A stretch of DNA of 6,306 nucleotides, from contig JAKAAS010000111.1 of NCBI GenBank assembly GCA_021802225.1, positions 1-6,306 on the forward strand, in the 5' to 3' direction. The notes under the pieces are model-generated. The model was given only the letters and a program-made list of their open reading frames with translations. It had not been told where the DNA came from and did not search any database. Of this stretch, positions 5,671-6,306 are shown piece after piece. This DNA comes from Bacillota bacterium. GTDB lineage: Bacteria > Bacillota_E > Sulfobacillia > Sulfobacillales > Sulfobacillaceae. Every line of letters begins with the position of its first letter. Positions within the stretch are counted from its first letter, which is position 1. The position numbers and the translations under genes were made by a program.

Positions 5671-6306
5671 TCAATCTTCAAACCAAGGCGCTTTAGGATA
5701 CCGACCCGGAAGGGGGTCATAAGCAAAGGGATAGTCGAAGGCTGCTGGTCCTACAAACGCCAGCGCTCTCTCGGATTTTAAGGACTCAGGGGCGGGAATT
5801 CCCAAGACCCCTACCCGCATTCCGTAACGCAGTTGGTCCGTGCTGATAGGCAGGCCTGTGTCATGGTCAACCACCGTGATGAGGTCAGGGACCGACGCCA
5901 GCACCCTGTCCTTTGCCAGCAGAGCAAGGAACTCATTTTGAAGCAAAATCGTGTAAGGTCCGCCTGGCCCGCTCAACGTCACTTGTCCCCGTGCAAATCC
6001 CGCCATGGTGCGCCGCTCAACATCCACGATTTTTCCTTCAGCCAACAGGGACACATCAAACTTTTCCCTTAACCCGTCAATCAATGTCGTTAAATTGCGA
6101 TGCCTTGTCATAAGACGTCCGAGGTAATGAGCCAGTGACAAGCTCCCGTGCACCGCATACTGGCGAACCTGTTCCCCCGTCACAACAGGAAATGCAAGCG
6201 CCGCACTGCCGCCCATAGCCACCGTCAGCGCGCGGGCATAGTGCTCCGCCCGATATGGCGATTCAATGGCATTCAGCACCGCAGTTGTTCCGTGAGCGTC
6301 GGCCAG
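5671..6306 (-). CDS. DUF917 protein (S-methyl-thiohydantoin desulfurase-like), C-terminal part
   Basis: The last 211 residues of a protein whose 5' end lies beyond the right edge; the frame is open to base 6306 and reads LADAHGTTAVLNAIESPYRA there. DUF917 proteins are usually about 360 residues, so roughly 150 are missing. Family features visible are AMGGSAALAFPVVTGEQV early, then VSLLAEGKIVDVERR, and the conserved tail DLITVVDHDTGLPISTDQLR, GMRVGVLGIPAP and ALAFVGPAAFDYPFAYDPL. Pfam now describes the family as S-methyl thiohydantoin desulfurase-like, from a characterised member; that this protein has the same activity is inference. It is the upstream member of a two-gene minus-strand unit with the HyuA-like gene, a pairing common in bacteria. 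No terminator separates the two genes. A GTG at 6279 is internal and is not the start. Confidence 0.9.
   Translation of the reverse strand: MADAHGTTAVLNAIESPYRAEHYARALTVAMGGSAALAFPVVTGEQVRQYAVHGSLSLAHYLGRLMTRHRNLTTLIDGLREKFDVSLLAEGKIVDVERRTMAGFARGQVTLSGPGGPYTILLQNEFLALLAKDRVLASVPDLITVVDHDTGLPISTDQLRYGMRVGVLGIPAPESLKSERALAFVGPAAFDYPFAYDPLPGRYPKAPWFED

Noticed and set aside
5509..5781. Plus-strand open frame of 90 codons across the junction of the two catabolic genes
   Set aside because: It overlaps the real minus-strand genes and their ribosome binding site, has no Shine-Dalgarno sequence, and its product resembles nothing.

Overview
The window looks like a piece of a moderately GC-rich Firmicutes (Bacillota) chromosome, possibly a Bacillales/Alicyclobacillaceae-type organism. 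That placement is an inference. It rests on strong AAGGAG/GGAGG ribosome binding sites, an AcoR-type sigma-54 activator and a short hydantoinase-A-like protein paired with a DUF917 protein. No rRNA, tRNA, CRISPR array or intact transposase gene was found.

Layout. (1) Bases 72-2021, plus strand: an intact AcoR-type enhancer-binding protein with an N-terminal GAF sensor, a sigma-54-contacting AAA+ domain and a C-terminal Fis-type helix-turn-helix, followed by an intrinsic terminator at 2032-2060. (2) Bases 2061-3982: about 2 kb of eroded DNA without a convincing intact gene. It contains weak orphan frames, a perfect 9-bp-arm inverted repeat (2603-2622), a highly folded stretch (about 2624-2850) that resembles the 5' domain of a group II intron, and the C-terminal third of a major-facilitator transporter (about 3002-3399) broken by one nonsense codon and two frameshifts. 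The transporter's own strong terminator survives at 3401-3439. After it comes a fragmentary minus-strand reading frame (3527-3829). (3) Bases 3983-6306, minus strand: a two-gene unit transcribed right to left. First is the C-terminal 211 residues of a DUF917 (S-methyl-thiohydantoin desulfurase-like) protein that runs off the right edge, then, after a 125-nt gap, a complete 520-residue hydantoinase/oxoprolinase-family protein.

How they may work together. DUF917 proteins and short HyuA-like ATPases are commonly encoded side by side and are thought to act on hydantoin-like or thiohydantoin-like rings. The dead transporter next to them may once have supplied a substrate. The sigma-54 activator faces this unit and could have controlled the same locus, but no convincing -24/-12 promoter is visible and its target may lie to the left of the window. 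The main interest lies in the decayed 2-kb centre and in its folded RNA-like element.
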